64,000 nucleotides of DNA from Serpula lacrymans var. lacrymans S7.9 (lineage: Eukaryota > Basidiomycota > Agaricomycetes > Boletales > Serpulaceae): positions 1,209,447 to 1,273,446 of the forward strand of contig NW_006763300.1 in the NCBI RefSeq assembly GCF_000218685.1. Direction: 5' to 3'. The notes under the pieces were generated by a model. It was not told where the DNA came from. It worked only from the letters and a program-made list of their open reading frames with translations, and did not search any database. A program made the position numbers and the translations under genes. Of the stretch, positions 33,668 to 46,501 are shown piece by piece; position 1 is the stretch's first letter, and every line of letters begins with the position of its first letter.

Positions 33668-36600
33668 ACTATCATCTTACTCCGTCATGTCAGGATCAGC
33701 ATTCACATCACTCATTGGACACAACGTCCCACACGACACATACACTCACTGAACACGCAACACCACAACTCGCATCTGCATGGTCACGCTTTTCATCTTT
33801 TCAATTTTTTTTTCACAGATTTATGAGGTTACGCTAGTCGCCAATGCTCTTTTGTCTCATATATCACTGGGTCAGTACACACCGCTTAGTCGATGTCATG
33901 GTTTGGTCGGGTGCTTTACCATGCGAGGTACGAAGAATTCCGTGATACTCTCTTTAATCGAACACACGATTGTATCGTGTTGCTGGGATCAAGGGGGATA
34001 CTTACCAGAACTTGCGGGGAAAGGATGGTGTTTGGGTCTTGATGGCTCGATCTTTTTTATTGCTATTGTACATATCGAACTCCACAATTTTCCGTTGTAC
34101 TCCAAGGTGGTCAAACAGGGAATCGTGAATTTCTTGCGTTTCCATTTTACAACGTTATAATCTATTGTGAGAAAATTGTAAGAATTACATGACATTTGAC
34201 ATGACAGGACGTTACACTATTTTAGGTGTATGGCTGTATAAGGCCTCCCATAAGATTCAGGTTTCGTTTATGTTGTCTCACTCACAACGCAACTGGGAAA
34301 GTTGCGTTGTGAGTGAGCCAGGGTCCCAAAGAACCAAAACACGTTCTACGATACTTGCTATTTTCGGTATAGGATGTCGACAAATACGAACAAATTCCAT
34401 CCTTTTACCTACTCGTCACCATATCTACTAGTCGCTTTGACCTGCACGACCATGGTGAATTCGGAGCAGATCTACTTCACAAATGAACCCACGAATGGAC
34501 AAGTCCAATGTTGCACGACTACCACGAGCCTCTATAATGCTTGCGACGTCAATTTCGCTGGGAGTGAGGATCGTGAAGAGCTATGGATCAAGCACGTTTC
34601 AAGAAGCAAAGGGCTGACCGAAATCGTTGAGATCTCCTATTAGTGTAAGCCGCCATCGCGAACCCGATGGCGAGCATAGACCGTGTGCGTAGTGCTATTT
34701 CGTTATATGCATGCATTGACGCTTTGTTCGGATGATGGGTGCGCCAGTGTGGCATATCCTCAATGTATAGCTGCTACTGCTCCACCTCAGCTAGTTCCAC
34801 CATGGTTTTCTGCATCCTACTCATTGATCTACTTTGTAAAGCTGAAAGAGACCAAAAAGTCGAATCCTGCATTTTCGGTCAATTCGCAGCCAGATCACTT
34901 TTCGTGACATAGGAATGCTGACTTGCCCATATCGTCCGAGACTCTGAGGAAGACCGCCGTGAAATTTTTGTATTACATAGGCGATTACATCTTTCGGTCT
35001 TACACTTGTCTTCTTTTTTCCACAGTCTGTCGCTGATGATGCTCTATTGCGTATCGCGTTGTCCAGTACAATAGTGTGCTTGGCCATTTTGGTCAATGCA
35101 ACTGGTAAGTGAAGTTACCTAGCCGTATTACGATCTTGAAAATTGACCTGAGTTGGAGCGTTAGTTTTTGTGCCCTGAGGATTCTAGATTTCCGACACAA
35201 CGTGTTTGTGTAGCAATCGGTCACTTTTCTGCTCATTTTGCCGTGCTGCAAACTGCTCAAGAACTTTTTCTCCTTCGGAATTTAACAATATTCCATCATG
35301 AGGCAAGTCCCTGTGGCGTATCAAGCCCCCGAAAACCAGCCATCTTTCCTCCTGGGAAGTACTTCGTGCTCTCTAGCGCGTTGAAGAAGTCACAACCGGC
35401 CTTTTGTTCGTATTTTCATTTCGGCCATCAATTACACTGCCTGGTATGGTAACACCTTGCATTATCTCTTCGACGATTATCTTACGAAATACTGGGAAAT
35501 TCCGTTGGACTTTTCATATTACCGGTCTTTTATATTGTCTTTTTGTGGGGGTGAGTTATTTGCAAGTTCTTGAATCAGATTCTAGATAACGGTGCAATTT
35601 TACGCGTCTCAGCACATCAGAAAGTATCAGAAAGGTCTTAGTCACGCGCACGCCAGACATAGCACCCTCCCCGACAATGCAGGTTTAGGCCAACTTCTGT
35701 CAGAGCGTTGAAAACTCCTAACTATCCTTGTATATCAGTGAGTAATTTTGGCCAGCCGAGATATGATGTGAAGCGTTAATGCGTTTACGGCATGTTGCTA
35801 CATAGTAGGCAAGATGAAGGCTGGCTTATTATTTTTCCATCGTCATCATCATCATTGGTATTATCGAGCTTACCATGTTCTATAAGGCACCAACTCGTGA
35901 CCACTACTTAGTAGAATCAGCTGTCCGTCAAGTACGGCTGCGACATGTGCAAGATCTCTCACGTTGTGTTCTACTTACAGGCATGATATCTTGCCTTTCG
36001 CTGCCGCTCAATCTCGTGATGCATTGTATCAGCGTTTGCCAAGGGCTGCTTATCGTCATCGCACATCGCATGCTTCACCGAATCCCGTACACCCCTAACT
36101 CCGGAGTTGATTGTTCAATTCCAAATAATGTTCACAGGATGTCAAGTCTAGCTCGATCGTGCAAAGAAAGATTATATTGTCTGCTTTTAGAACACCGGTT
36201 GTATTCCATACCATTGCGGACCCTTCGTGTAGCTGATGGACAATGCAGCATTCCCTCTCCGTAATACTGCAGAAGATATACAGCAAATACTCTCTGGTGT
36301 AGATCAAATCAAGTCTGCAAGCGAATGACTGGTTAGCCAGTTGCCTGAAGTCACATGTACCTGAACCTGGATGTTGTGGAAGCCGGGACTACAAAAACCT
36401 CAAATAATTCGAATGATCCTATTTCCATTTCACGACAGTTCAGGCGGAGAAGGCAGGCAGCTGGTTATCATATCAGCTGTTTTGTTCACCTTATTCGGGA
36501 CTGGGCCTCATGTATCGGCTACAGGTAGTAAGTTTGCTAGTACCTTGATGAGGTTCAATGTTTTGCGGAGTTGCTATGTTTATCCAGTGGTTTGGTTTTC

Positions 36601-37459
36601 TATTTCCGCCCGGCGTGGTTCCGAAGAACATGGTATCACGAACTCGAATGAAGCATTGGTGAGAATATGCTGAACATAATGAATGCTGGTACATCCATGT
36701 CTTCATTTGTCTGTTCGTTCAGCTGAGCAAACATTCTACTAGTCAAAAATTCTGTGTCGTTTACTTCCTGCTGTCGAAGCGTCGCGAAGACGGGACACAA
36801 CAGCAACACGAGGGAGAATACGTGTAAGATATCTCAAATTTTCGGGGTCCGGCACGCTGGAACCTTCAGATCGAAGGAATCCTCTGAACCGTTTTACACG
36901 GTGTTGACAGCAGTAAACTATCTCGTAAGTATACTCCTGATCGCCACTTCGTTTATCGATATCCTAGCAATGGGCAGGAGAGGAAAAACTGGAAGGGATG
37001 GGTGATATGGTGCGTGCCACAAGGCATATCGCGCAGGTTATTGACTAATCCCAGTATTGAAAGGCTGTATTACCAAAAGGAAGTGTGGTATATCCAGCGC
37101 TCAGCGTGAGTGCTAATTTCAAACTGAAACTGATCCTACGAAAGGTTGTACCGCATCTAATAACATAATCTGTCAGCTCCGATCACAACGAAAATGGAAA
37201 GAAGATAAAACTGCCTCATGTACCCATGTTTGTAGGTCGTGACTTTCATTCTTCAACTACATAATACCGTCTAACCTGTTGAAACTTGGGGGGTTTTAAG
37301 CGAAGGCCTGAAAAATCCTGAACTTAACCTTGATATGTTTTAGGATGGTGCCATGGTAGACGCCAGTCATTTACAGGAAGTGCTTATAAGGCACTCCATG
37401 CATTCTCTTTTAATTGCAGTCGCCTTCCCCCCTCTCCCTTCAGCTAAAGGTGTTCTACT
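33668..37459. other. poorly resolved, possibly decayed region
   Basis: This 3.8-kb interval has no gene I can complete. It holds a 17-bp perfect inverted repeat at 34277-34317. It also has several + strand exon-like pieces bounded by good splice signals. One, after an acag at about 35026, is a 26-codon hydrophobic piece (SVADDALLRIALSSTIVCLA) ending at gtaagt near 35106. Other hydrophobic stretches lie near 36450-36560 and 36890-36990. Frames between them are broken, so either an unrecognised many-intron membrane protein or a decayed gene is possible. Confidence 0.35.
34277..34317. repeat. perfect 17-bp inverted repeat
   Basis: The arm ctcactcacaacgcaac (34277-34293) is followed by a 7-nt spacer and its exact reverse complement (34301-34317). 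The next base pair outward does not match. It could form a strong hairpin in RNA or be the trace of an excision or transposition event. Confidence 0.95.
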
Positions 37460-38749
37460 ATGTCTACAGTATACTATCAGCTCCCGGATCTTCTTTCTAT
37501 GCTCCCAAGGAAGACTGGGAAGACCATCAGCCCACATTTCGCAGAAGCAGACGCTAGGTATGTGGAATGGGTAAAGAATTGCAAGGTCTTTGGATCTTAT
37601 GCCCAAGCCGTTAGTCGTCTTATCGTCATTTTCAAATATTTCACTTTACTGACATTCATTTTGGTCGTCTCCTTTCATCCGATACTCTTCCCCGACATAT
37701 GAATCGCATCAATCAAGGCTTTCCGTAACGCAGAAATGCCCCTATTGGCCTCACTAGCGTGGCCTTACACCAGCGCCGAAGATATCGGTTTTATCCTGGA
37801 CTACATGAGTCTTTCTTTTGTCCTGGAAGAAATGACGTGAATCTTTTCCATGTATCTGTTTATCACTCTCTCACTGCGTTAAATGCTTTTAAAGTGATAC
37901 CGAGTCGAGCGAAGTCGCACAAAAAGCCTCCCGAATCTGGATGCAAGTGCTCGAAAACCCTGCTGATGGAGAGAAGTTCCCTCACCAAATGATGGACCTG
38001 ATCGTCGAGTAAGTAGATAATGCTGCTTTGTATAAACGAGCTAAATAACTTTCGCCTAGATTATCGACGAGGTTGAATGACGCCGTGTCACCTTTTCATC
38101 GTCCTCAATTCATTGACACTAATGCCGACTTCGCGAAAAACGTTATTCAAGAAGCAATCGACCGCGAAAGCGCTGCAGATGTCGACCACACCCGTTCTGT
38201 CGACGCGTACATGATCATTCGCCGACATACTATTGGCGTGAAGCCGTGTCTGGTGCTGATGCGCTCAACCAGACATTTGTACATTCCCGATCATGTATTG
38301 AAACACCCTATACTCGAGGAGATAGAAGATGCTATCTTGGATACAATCTACATCGCTAATGTATGCAACGTGTTATCGGATCATTACCAATGCTAACAGT
38401 CCCTCCTGCGCAGGATATATATTCTTATAAGAAAGAAGTCGGAGACAATGGGGCTCTGAATAATATAATCACCGTCATCGTGAAAGATCCAGAGACGAAA
38501 CACCTGGATGCGCAAGGAAGCATCGATCATGCTGGTAAGATATTCCAGAGTGCTGTGGCCCGTTTCCACAAGTACAGGAGCATGCTTCCGTCCTTTGGCG
38601 AGGAGATGGATCGGCAAGTGCAGGACTACGTCGACGGATTGATCGACTGGTCGGTTGGTAATATCGAATGGAGTATGGTAAATCACCGCTACAACACCTT
38701 TGACGACGAGCAAAGTAGACGAAGTGGCGTAATGAGAATGGTTGTATGA
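37460..38749 (+). CDS. sesquiterpene synthase (class I terpene cyclase)
   Basis: The gene encodes a fungal class I terpene cyclase that ionises a prenyl diphosphate (probably farnesyl diphosphate) to make a sesquiterpene. Five exons (37460-37609, 37718-37836, 37895-38008, 38060-38360, 38414-38749) total 1020 nt, or 339 residues, typical of the family. Motifs: N-terminal VYYQLPDLLSMLP; the aspartate-rich motif position reads FVLEEMTD, so Glu replaces the usual first Asp; the pyrophosphate-sensor Arg lies in IIRRHTIGVKP. The metal-binding NSE triad N-D-I-Y-S-Y-K-K-E is complete and split exactly by the last intron. The C-terminal Arg-Tyr pair is present (VNHRYN). The protein looks functional. 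No P450 or other tailoring gene is recognisable beside it, though the upstream interval is gene debris. The product cannot be predicted. Confidence 0.92.
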
Positions 38750-39220
38750 TTCAGGCGTGGAAGAACTTTCACCAACTTGTATTAGTATTGACTCCTGTGG
38801 CGTTTTATGTACTATAACATGATGTATCACTATAATACCGTACGAAATGCCAATGATAGTCCCTACATTACTATCACTTACAAACCGGAACGTACCGGAG
38901 GCGCAAGCAGCAAAAATGCGGCGTATCAGCGCTATATTCCTAGTCTCTGATTGGATACATTTTGCCACCAACTACCTTGACTGGTAGTACGTGCTAGAGC
39001 TTACTGCCGTCACCGAAAATTTTGCTGTAAGAGGTTTGGGAATGCTAAGATAGTGGACTTACAACGACCAAGTTACGTTACAGTCATACATACTAACAAT
39101 ACATGCAACAACCGACGCTTCGAAACAAAAGTCCTGGGGTCTCCTGTACAATCTCGCTATACAATAAACGACGCCACTGAAGAAAAAAATAGAGAGATAA
39201 GAAACCCTCGAACTCATGAC
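38750..39220. other. convergent 3' intergenic region
   Basis: The terpene synthase and the next minus-strand gene converge here. Nothing is recognised in this 470-bp interval. Confidence 0.4.
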
Positions 39221-40095
39221 CTACAACGACTCAATGAATTTGGTACCACCCTCGAAAGTTCGAACCGATGTGCCAGACTGGGCAGTAAACTGACGCTGGT
39301 TGTGATGGATGCCATCCTCTAAACTAGATTCGTGAAGTACGGCAGAGGTCACGTGGCTGGCAGACAATGAACCGGGCGAGGAAAGGGCGGGTGAACGAGA
39401 GCGATCGATATCCGACTCTGTTGGGGAGAAATTAGGGCGTGGCGATTCCTTTGAGAACGGGTCGACGTAAGATCCCGTTATGTATGGATGTAAACCCGAA
39501 TCTGAAGGCGGGGATCGGAAGGGGGAGTCTACCATCCTGTGATCTGAAGAGGGACTGCTGTCATCGTTTCCAAAATGGTGTGTTCTTCGACCAGGATAAG
39601 GCGCTATTTCCGCATCATCTTCGTGATCCGACTCTGGTTCCCACTCATCGCCTGAACCAGTTTGGACCCAACCGCGGCCTGTGGGTCGTCTTGAGTACAG
39701 TCCCCTTCCAACGCCTTTTTTATTCCAGAAACTGAACATGTTACCAATTTTCTCTCTGAGAGGTACAGTAGTTGAGAATTCTGGTTCTTCTCTATAGCGA
39801 TGGCTACGCTCCCGGCGGATAGTACGTTCTTGTTCTGTGGGTTCGTGGTTGCGTAGAAGAAAGAATACAGCAGTACAAGAAATGACGATAATGATACTAA
39901 GTGCGACGACAAGTGCAATGAATCCTATCAATTCATAAATATAAATGAGGAGATATAGAGCGTGTGTGATACGCATGGATTGAACTCACCGCCCTGCGAA
40001 CCGTCGAGCTTGGGAACTTCCCGCCTGACATGTACAGGCGCTTCAACGTTTGGTCTGGCGGGTTCCCAGATGAGAATATGTAGAAATGGGGGCAT
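39221..40095 (-). CDS. single-pass membrane protein with disordered tail
   Basis: Two exons, 40095-39990 and 39924-39221, total 810 nt, or 269 residues. A short N-terminal segment of about 36 residues (starting MPPFLHILIW) leads, right after the intron, into one transmembrane helix (core FIALVVALSIIIVISCTAV, about residues 37-57). A basic stretch follows, then a Ser/Pro/Asp-rich cytoplasmic-type tail with the patch PLREKIGNMFSFWNKKGVGR, ending in TFEGGTKFIESL*. I do not recognise a named family. Proteins with this layout are common and conserved in Agaricomycetes as hypothetical proteins. The start is fixed by the intron phase and by the stop codons upstream. The function is unknown. Confidence 0.75.
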
Positions 40096-43000
40096 GCTGC
40101 AATTTAGGGGGGGGGTCGTTATTAAAAAGCTGTGATGATCAAAATGTGACTATAGTGGGCGCAAAGGCGAACATAAATTGGATGGCAAAAAGAGATCACA
40201 GGGGTGCGAGGGACGAACCTTGACGGCCAAGCGAGAAGTTTGAGGGACCCACAGGCTTTACACTGCCTATATGTCTTGAAGAGATAATTAACAGGAGTTT
40301 ATATGTTGAATTTGGTGGGAGTGAGACTGTCTCACCAAGCCCGACTCTGTCTGTGGCGGCGAGGCGGATGGTATGCCCACTGCCGCAACGTAAACGCATG
40401 GCGCCGGGGCCAAATACCTTCCTTCCACATAAGGAAGGTACGCTTCCCACGCTTTGCTCCTCTCTGCTCATCGTGGATCATCGTTCCTACAGCTTCGAGC
40501 TGGCTTTCATCTTGCAATTGCACCATTCTGTAGAGGCATCTGGCCGCGAGCATTATTGTGTGGATTATCTAATCGCATCTCTTATCCATTACCCATTAAT
40601 CTTTTATCTCCTTTAGCGTATAGGTAAACATGGACCAAGGCACTAGGAGATATTAAAGATTTCACTTTGTTATGTTTTGTGTATGGCCTAGAAATCCAAG
40701 ACTTGGACCACTCTGCCTTTGCGATAAGTCTAGAGTTAACGAACTGCCGGAGCTTGGGCCAAGAAGATTCTCCTCTGTGTGTGCATTCAGTTGTTATAGC
40801 GATTTACTTACTACTCAGCATCAGACCCAGGATATTTGAGATACTAGAGAAGTTTTTACAGCATATATGGATCTATAACTTTACTAGGCAGATTCTAGGC
40901 GTTACGATCGAGTATTCAGACTGAATGCGTAACCGGAGTGCTATTCACCATGACCAAATCCAGCACTATTGAATTTATCTTCGCGGTGTGTATACACCCC
41001 CTGAAAGTATATCTCAGCTAATAGGTACACTTCTCTCAGACTCTGCAGATACAATGAATCGCAATAAATTTGTATAAACGTTCCACGTGGTTCCTTTGCT
41101 TCGAAGAGCTTTTGAATATCTTCAGCCTGCTTGGCGTTTTATTTGACGGCCTATTTGACTGCCTGCAATGGAATATGATGGTCTTTCGCAAGTCTGATAC
41201 TTCTTCTGAAAGCTTCATTTGCTTGTAAGCTTTTCGCATAGTTCACCGGTTACCGGTCCTATTCACGTCATATGCTAGCGTTTACTTCTGTTCTGACCTT
41301 GGGGCCGAGGAAGTAGCATGACGTCTACAGTGCGAACTAAATATCATCGAAAGCTTGCCCAACCTATCCTATAGTACTCAGTCTAGATCTCCGTATCAGA
41401 GACTCCAGTCACCGGAAGTCAACTGTTCCTGGCCCCACAACGCGAACTAAATATCATCGAAAAACTAAATATCATCGAAAACTTGCCCTACCTATCCTAC
41501 ATTCATCAGTCTAGGTTTCCACATCAGACTCTAGTTTCCGGAAGTTAACCATTCCCGGTTCTCAGCTCGAATTAAACATCAATGAAAGCTTGCCCTGGCC
41601 GATCCTACAGACGCCAGTCTCGGTCTCTATATAGTTACCGGAAGTCGAATATTCCCGGTCCTATTTGCAATGGATATTGGAGTATACCTTTCTGTTCAAT
41701 ATGCTCACTACATTCACACCTTCATGGTTAGTTTGCCTGGTACACAAATCGACATCTGGACATCCATTCTCCACCGATACGTCAACGGTTTCTGGCTGCT
41801 TACTCCAGTCCGTATCAAAGGACATGTTCAATAATACTACATCACTGTTCCATCGTGGATGTCCCGCCGCAGTAGTCCTCTTTCGTGAGGAGATCTACAT
41901 TGTCACGATCTACCACCACAAACGAATAGTCAGATAGCGTCTGGCGATAGAATCGGCTGCTATCGACGCGCTTGACTTCGGCCTCCGCTCGAGAAGATAC
42001 TATTGTCATGCTACGCTCATGTTAGTCCCGGCGCACGCTTGCTAGCGTGGTCAATGGATGGAGAACCATCTAATTAGTTAATGAAGATATGCCTGGTATC
42101 TTTTTACCGGACCGGTTTAATTCTTAATAGCCGATTCTACCAAGTTTGTCTGATTCAATAATCAGATGAACTAAATAGAATTATCAAGTTGAAAGGGCTA
42201 AGGTTACAGAGACCGTCGATTGCTGAAAGGGGGAAAACGAAGACCGACTAGTATATGGCAGTCTCACTAGGTCCTCGACTTTGGCCAATTTCTGGTGTCC
42301 CAAGACCCAAGCTACAGTGCACGAAAGAGCCTCAACGTCTGTTTGACCGTCAGTCTCGTTCGCTAATTTTCATAGAGTTTAGGGTGATGATTATTAATTG
42401 TTTACTTGCTTTGTCTGATTCGCGGGTGCATTGGCGCGTCTTTAGAGTTTCTGCCACCATGTGCGAGAGCACAGTCAATGTCCATTCTTTCCTGTCGGCG
42501 GAAAAGATATGGAAAGCCATTGCCTCATCTCAAATTTCCAAGCATCTGCTGAGGGGGGCACCTGATTTGCAGCTGCCTCCTATCTGAAGTTTTGTTCGAT
42601 CAATGCAAGTCAGGCACTCACACAGCATTCGGCAAATGGGTCGTTGCAATGTGTTGTTGGTTCGATGTTGACAAGATTAGACCTCGACATTCACGCTAGA
42701 AAAATTTTCTTTCAATCGTTCTCCCTCGAACTACTCGGGGTTCGCGATGACAGCAGTGTGAGTTTAGACACCGGCGGGGCCCCCTCGACGACGCGGAGTG
42801 CTATCCAGCTTTCCTTCACTCTCGACAACATAGTGTAGCACTCCACCCCTAGAGCATTGGCACATACATGAGGTCCGACCCGCGCTTGGCTCGACAAGCA
42901 TGTGTCTTACATTCATTCAGCCACTACCTCGGACTTCCGGCGGTGTTCAAGCTAACTACCATGCTATCGCTCAAGTGCAAAGTATCGTTTATGGCCCTGA

Positions 43001-44650
43001 TACTGGCGGTGATGATAAGGCGCTCAATCCCATTCGCCGCGCTCGTTCGTGCTAAATCGAATTTCTCTCTTACTACATCCAAACAACTAATCCTTGATAC
43101 CGGGCCCCGCGTTTCATGAACAAAGAGGTCCTCTGCTAGGGTCCAGAGTTGTCCCTGCGCTCCATTGTCTCACAACGGCCGTATCTGGCATACGAAAGTC
43201 TACTGCATCCGGGACCGTATCGACGTCAAGGACCGTTACGCCGTAACAGAGTGATAGCTGTCCGATGCATTCTGAAGGTCTGGGATCGATATTCTGGACA
43301 TCGTTCCGGTAAATGCTGATACCGGTAAAATGTACAAGTCGAAGAATGCCATACAGCACTCATAACGAGACCCTCTGTAATCCAGTTCAACCAATATGAT
43401 GCTCGAACGTTTGTGCGGGCTTATCTCCTCAATTCTCATTCCGAATCGAAATGATGCAGAGGTCACGGTAGCGTTACGGTGCAGCTTGGTCACTCTCAAT
43501 TTAGCGTTCCACTGATCCGAAAAATTAAACGTCACCCCATAACAGGCACGTCAAGTTGTGGAATTAATTACCGATATTCTTGCATTGTCAAAAGCCTGAA
43601 GACTCCATCTCGGCGGGGAATAGCTGCCTCTAAGAGAAGCTATCAGATCTATCATCATTGATGATGTGATGCCGGCAGAGTCTCGCGGGAGTGCTTCCTT
43701 CTTGCTCATCACGAGTCTATTCTAAGCGGTGGGCTGCGGTAATTTTTGATTCTACGTGATGGCACGACCACACCATTATCGGCGGCCATTATTATGGAGG
43801 GAATTTCATGTTGGATGTAGGGTCTACACGGTACACCACGGTCTGCAACACCTACGACGTCAATCGTTCGTAGCTCCCACTATTGGTCGATCACTATTTG
43901 CAATAAGCCTGGGACTTGGCTTTTTGTTTGCACAGCATAGCTTGAAACTGTTGTGATGCAGTTATGATACTTGACGTTTCCTATCTTGGGAATAGTTGAA
44001 TCGACGAGGGGTAACGGCCTGCACAAAGGCCCAGATAGCAGCACACTGCACCTCCTCCGAATCGGATACTACATCATATCTGGCTAGATCTGGACTCATC
44101 CTATCAGCCGGACTGTCAGGTACGTGAAGTCGCTCAGACAATGGGATAGATACTGTCCCCTTTGTGTGACCAGAGGCTGAACCAGTGGGCAGAAAACAGA
44201 CACATTGCTTTCAGACACCGGAACTGCATCGATGGAGTATAATGGAGGCAACCGTAGCACTTGGCCAAGCTGGCTGGGATAACAATGATAAACCCCATAA
44301 TTGTTCGTATGAAGTGGACAGTTACCGTAAGGGGACCTTAGTGACATCCGATCATGATCGAAATCAACGTCAGATTTATGGAATGAGATCTATGTCACAC
44401 GGACGCACTTGGCCAAGTTGCTGGACTGGCCGCCTTGGTCAGCCTCGGAGAAGGCCTGAGCTCCTACGACGCCTATACATATACTTTGCCAGGCGTCACT
44501 AAGCGAGAATGAATACCGGTCCCGTATCACATCTAAAAAAGTCAACACCCCGCCCTGAAAACACCCAAATAGTTCTTATAGGCCTCACCAGCGTTTCCTT
44601 TTCATTTAGCTCTTCTATTTTCTCCCCTCCCATTAGCTCGACGCTATTCA
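40096..44650. other. 4.5-kb gene desert
   Basis: No frame exceeds about 110 codons and none has recognisable family sequence or convincing splice logic. The interval includes the degenerate tandem repeat at about 41240-41665 and a short direct repeat (gcacttggccaag) near 44259 and 44405. It also has a scattered recurring accggaagtc / cggtcc motif. It resembles decayed repeat or transposon sequence. The right end must contain the HMG-gene promoter. Confidence 0.45.
41240..41665. repeat. degenerate tandem repeat, units of about 105-125 bp
   Basis: Three diverged units begin with cgaactaaatatcatcga-like sequence at 41333, 41443 and 41568. Each continues through ttgccc-acctatcctac, agtctag-tctcc, accggaagtc and ttcccggtcc. 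Unit 2 contains an internal duplication of its first 17 or so bases. A fragment of the unit end (accggttaccggtcctattc) lies upstream at about 41244. Divergence between units suggests an old array. Confidence 0.85.
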
Positions 44651-46207
44651 ATGGAATTCACCATCAGGGGGTGGTCCCCTTCCGGAAACGACGACGAGGA
44701 CATCTACCTCCCTGAGAACATCTATCTCGTTCCCCCCTTTGAGCCACTCAAACCGTGCGATGCCACTGACCGTCCATCCTCCACACCCTTTTATCCGCCA
44801 ACGCCTCGCTGCCATCATTCACGTCTTTTAGACACACCCCCTTCTCTCTCAAGCATTCCGTCCTACTGTTCACCATCATCATTCTCACCGTCGTATCCCA
44901 TGGCCCCTTCGTCGGATCGTCGTGCACAGAGAAACAGAACTCGCGATCCCGCCTGGGTTCCACGTCCCCGAAACGCCTTCATCATCTTTCGTTGCGAGTA
45001 TTCGCGCGACCATCAGCAATCGAACCAGGATGTGAAACAGGATGAGGACTCTGAATCCAGATCCCCAACCGCCAAAACGCTTTCTAAACGTGCGGCTGAG
45101 GCATGGAAGCTTCTGACCGCGAGCCAGAAGACTCGGTACAAGGAGCTAGCGGATCAGGAGAGGGAGGAGCACGCACGACGGCACCCCAATTATCGCTTTC
45201 GGCCGATGAGACGCCAGAATCTCTCCAAGTCTAGGCAGAGGTGCTACGGACCCCAAAGTAATGAAAGCTCCGTCGAACGCACTGAGGATCGTTGTTCGCA
45301 AGTGGCTACGCTAGTCATGCAGGGTCAGACTGGGCCACAGCTTGAAGAAAGTATGCGCCAATGGGGATGCAGCGAGAGCGAATCTTCGGAGTGTCCACAG
45401 ACTCGTTCATCTTCACAGCAGGCGAACGAGCCGGCTACGGAATCGGAAGTGGTTCAGCGTCGTCCATCTTCAGTTCCCATACGTGACAGCTTCCCAAACC
45501 AATACATAACACCAACGTTCTCGCGGGACGCTTTCCGCAGAGCAAAGTCAGCAGAAGGCAGGGTCGTCGACTCATCCTTTCAGGATTCATTGGATCACTT
45601 GTCGCAGGCGGCATACGACCAATCCATCTCAGATGCCTCTTTGACCTATCCATATCCAGCCACGACCCCCGCGGACCTGGAAGATACACCGTGTGTGTAC
45701 GATGTATTTCCCTTTGTAAATTATAACACGGTAAGAATTCTTGACTCACCTCGAAATAACACACATTAATTTTTACGTCTTTAGGATATTGGTGTCCCAC
45801 ATTATCCCAACAGCACCTACCTCTCTCCATTAGAGGCGGTTAACTATGCGGCTACTCCAGCTCTGAGCCATAGTTCATCACAGTGTTCCACCATATCCTC
45901 ATCCGCAGGTTTAAGCCCTGCGAAGCAAGAGGTGGATGAAGCAGGAAATTCTTCCAGTGCGTTACTGGCAGCGTTGGGCGATGAGACGCAGCCCGCCGTC
46001 ACGACTTCCCCACACGACCTGTCTATATCTCACCTAGGGGGGCTAGCTCTCGACCTTGCTGGCTGTTACTACGACACTGAACAAGCGCAAGCTCTCCAGT
46101 CTTATTCGACGGGACTTCATGACTTTATGATACCCACATTCCCTCACTATCAGGATAGCTTGGTCGGAGATAATCCCTTCCAGATAGATTTCAACCAAAT
46201 ACTGTAA
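44651..46207 (+). CDS. HMG-box (MATA_HMG type) transcription factor
   Basis: Two exons, 44651-45730 and 45785-46207, total 1503 nt, or 500 residues. A single HMG box spans about residues 100-190: VPRPRNAFIIFRCEYSRDHQ, an acidic Ser-rich insertion between helices 1 and 2, KTLSKRAAEAWKLLTASQKT and RYKELADQEREEHARRHPNY. The VPRPRNAFIIFR signature matches the sequence-specific MATA_HMG/SOX-like class, so it is probably a nuclear DNA-binding regulator. The N-terminus is Pro/Ser-rich; the C-terminus has a Ser-rich segment and ends FPHYQDSLVGDNPFQIDFNQ plus I-L. In Agaricomycetes such HMG regulators take part in development. Nothing here ties it to a mating-type locus: no homeodomain, pheromone or receptor genes are present. 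Confidence 0.9.
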
Positions 46208-46501
46208 TTGTTCGAATTGCCTGATGATTGTAAAAATATGTGTTCGATATAAGTATAATTCATAGGGGTGTACTGACTGTGTTAATACTGGTTTTCAATA
46301 TAGCTCACGTTCTGCTGACTGTCGCGACGTTGAGGGAATCCTTTGAGATCAGAAGTATCAGCTAATAGTCGAGAGATTTAGTCAGTCCAGCCTGTACCAT
46401 GAGGCTCAGGTCGAAACGCACGGTTGCAGTGAATGATTCGGCACGCCGGATACCGGCCGAATTGTTACATTTCGTTGTAACTTGGACTTCGCTGTCAAAG
46501 A

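Noticed and set aside
44651..46207. HMG gene as a mating-type locus
   Set aside because: No homeodomain, pheromone or STE3-type receptor genes are nearby, and HMG regulators of this class occur outside mating loci in Agaricomycetes.
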